From positions 18,776-23,832 of the forward strand of contig DCQY01000057.1 of assembly GCA_002323995.1 (NCBI GenBank): DNA of 5,057 nucleotides, in the 5' to 3' direction. The position numbers and the translations under genes were made by a program. This document shows, in pieces, positions 5,036 through 5,057 of this stretch. Under the pieces are notes generated by a model that worked only from the letters and a program-made list of their open reading frames with translations, searched no databases and was not told the origin of the DNA. The stretch comes from Akkermansiaceae bacterium UBA1506 (GTDB taxonomy: Bacteria > Verrucomicrobiota > Verrucomicrobiia > Verrucomicrobiales > DEV007). Position 1 is the first letter of the stretch; each line of letters begins with the position of its first letter.

Positions 5036-5057
5036 ATTCGGATAACAGTTTCATTAT

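Noticed and set aside
1..5057. Mobile element, CRISPR array, toxin-antitoxin or defence cassette
   Set aside because: No transposase, integrase, regularly spaced repeats, terminal inverted repeats or defence-type domains seen; gene content is core metabolism and envelope synthesis.

Overview
The window (about half G+C) reads as chromosomal core-metabolism and envelope DNA of a Gram-negative bacterium that makes lipid A, because it carries a clear lpxI-type gene. Three features fit a member of Verrucomicrobiota (Opitutae-like): the LpxI plus Gfo/Idh/MocA pairing, the style of E1-alpha protein, and the scarcity of Shine-Dalgarno sequences. That placement is an inference from protein style, not a proof.

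Layout. A small gene of unknown function runs on the plus strand at the left edge (3-212). It converges on a minus-strand gene for an exported or membrane-anchored TPR-like protein (318-890). A gene-free stretch of about 330 bases follows (891-1222), with an A/T-rich promoter-like half next to the TPR gene and a G+C-richer half containing several competing inverted repeats. The rest is one minus-strand block, transcribed from right to left: thiamine-diphosphate-dependent dehydrogenase E1 alpha (4007-5035), a ten-helix EamA/DMT transporter (3029-3940), the UDP-2,3-diacylglucosamine pyrophosphatase LpxI (2208-3032) and a Gfo/Idh/MocA oxidoreductase (1223-2140). Gaps in this block are 66 bases, a 4-base ATGA overlap, and 67 bases, with no convincing terminator between genes, so it is probably one operon that enters from beyond the right edge.

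How they work together. LpxI makes lipid X, the monosaccharide precursor of lipid A. The adjacent oxidoreductase has the features expected of a nucleotide-sugar dehydrogenase. A GnnA-like role (oxidising UDP-GlcNAc at C3 for diamino-sugar lipid A) is possible but not shown, and the aminotransferase it would need is not in the window. The transporter is translationally coupled to lpxI, which suggests an envelope-related substrate. The E1-alpha gene is a 2-oxoacid dehydrogenase subunit without its usual beta partner immediately downstream.

I see no mobile element, CRISPR array, tRNA, rRNA or defence-like cassette. Nothing here clearly amounts to a new system. The points most worth a second look are the structured intergenic region, the lpxI neighbourhood and the small unknown protein.
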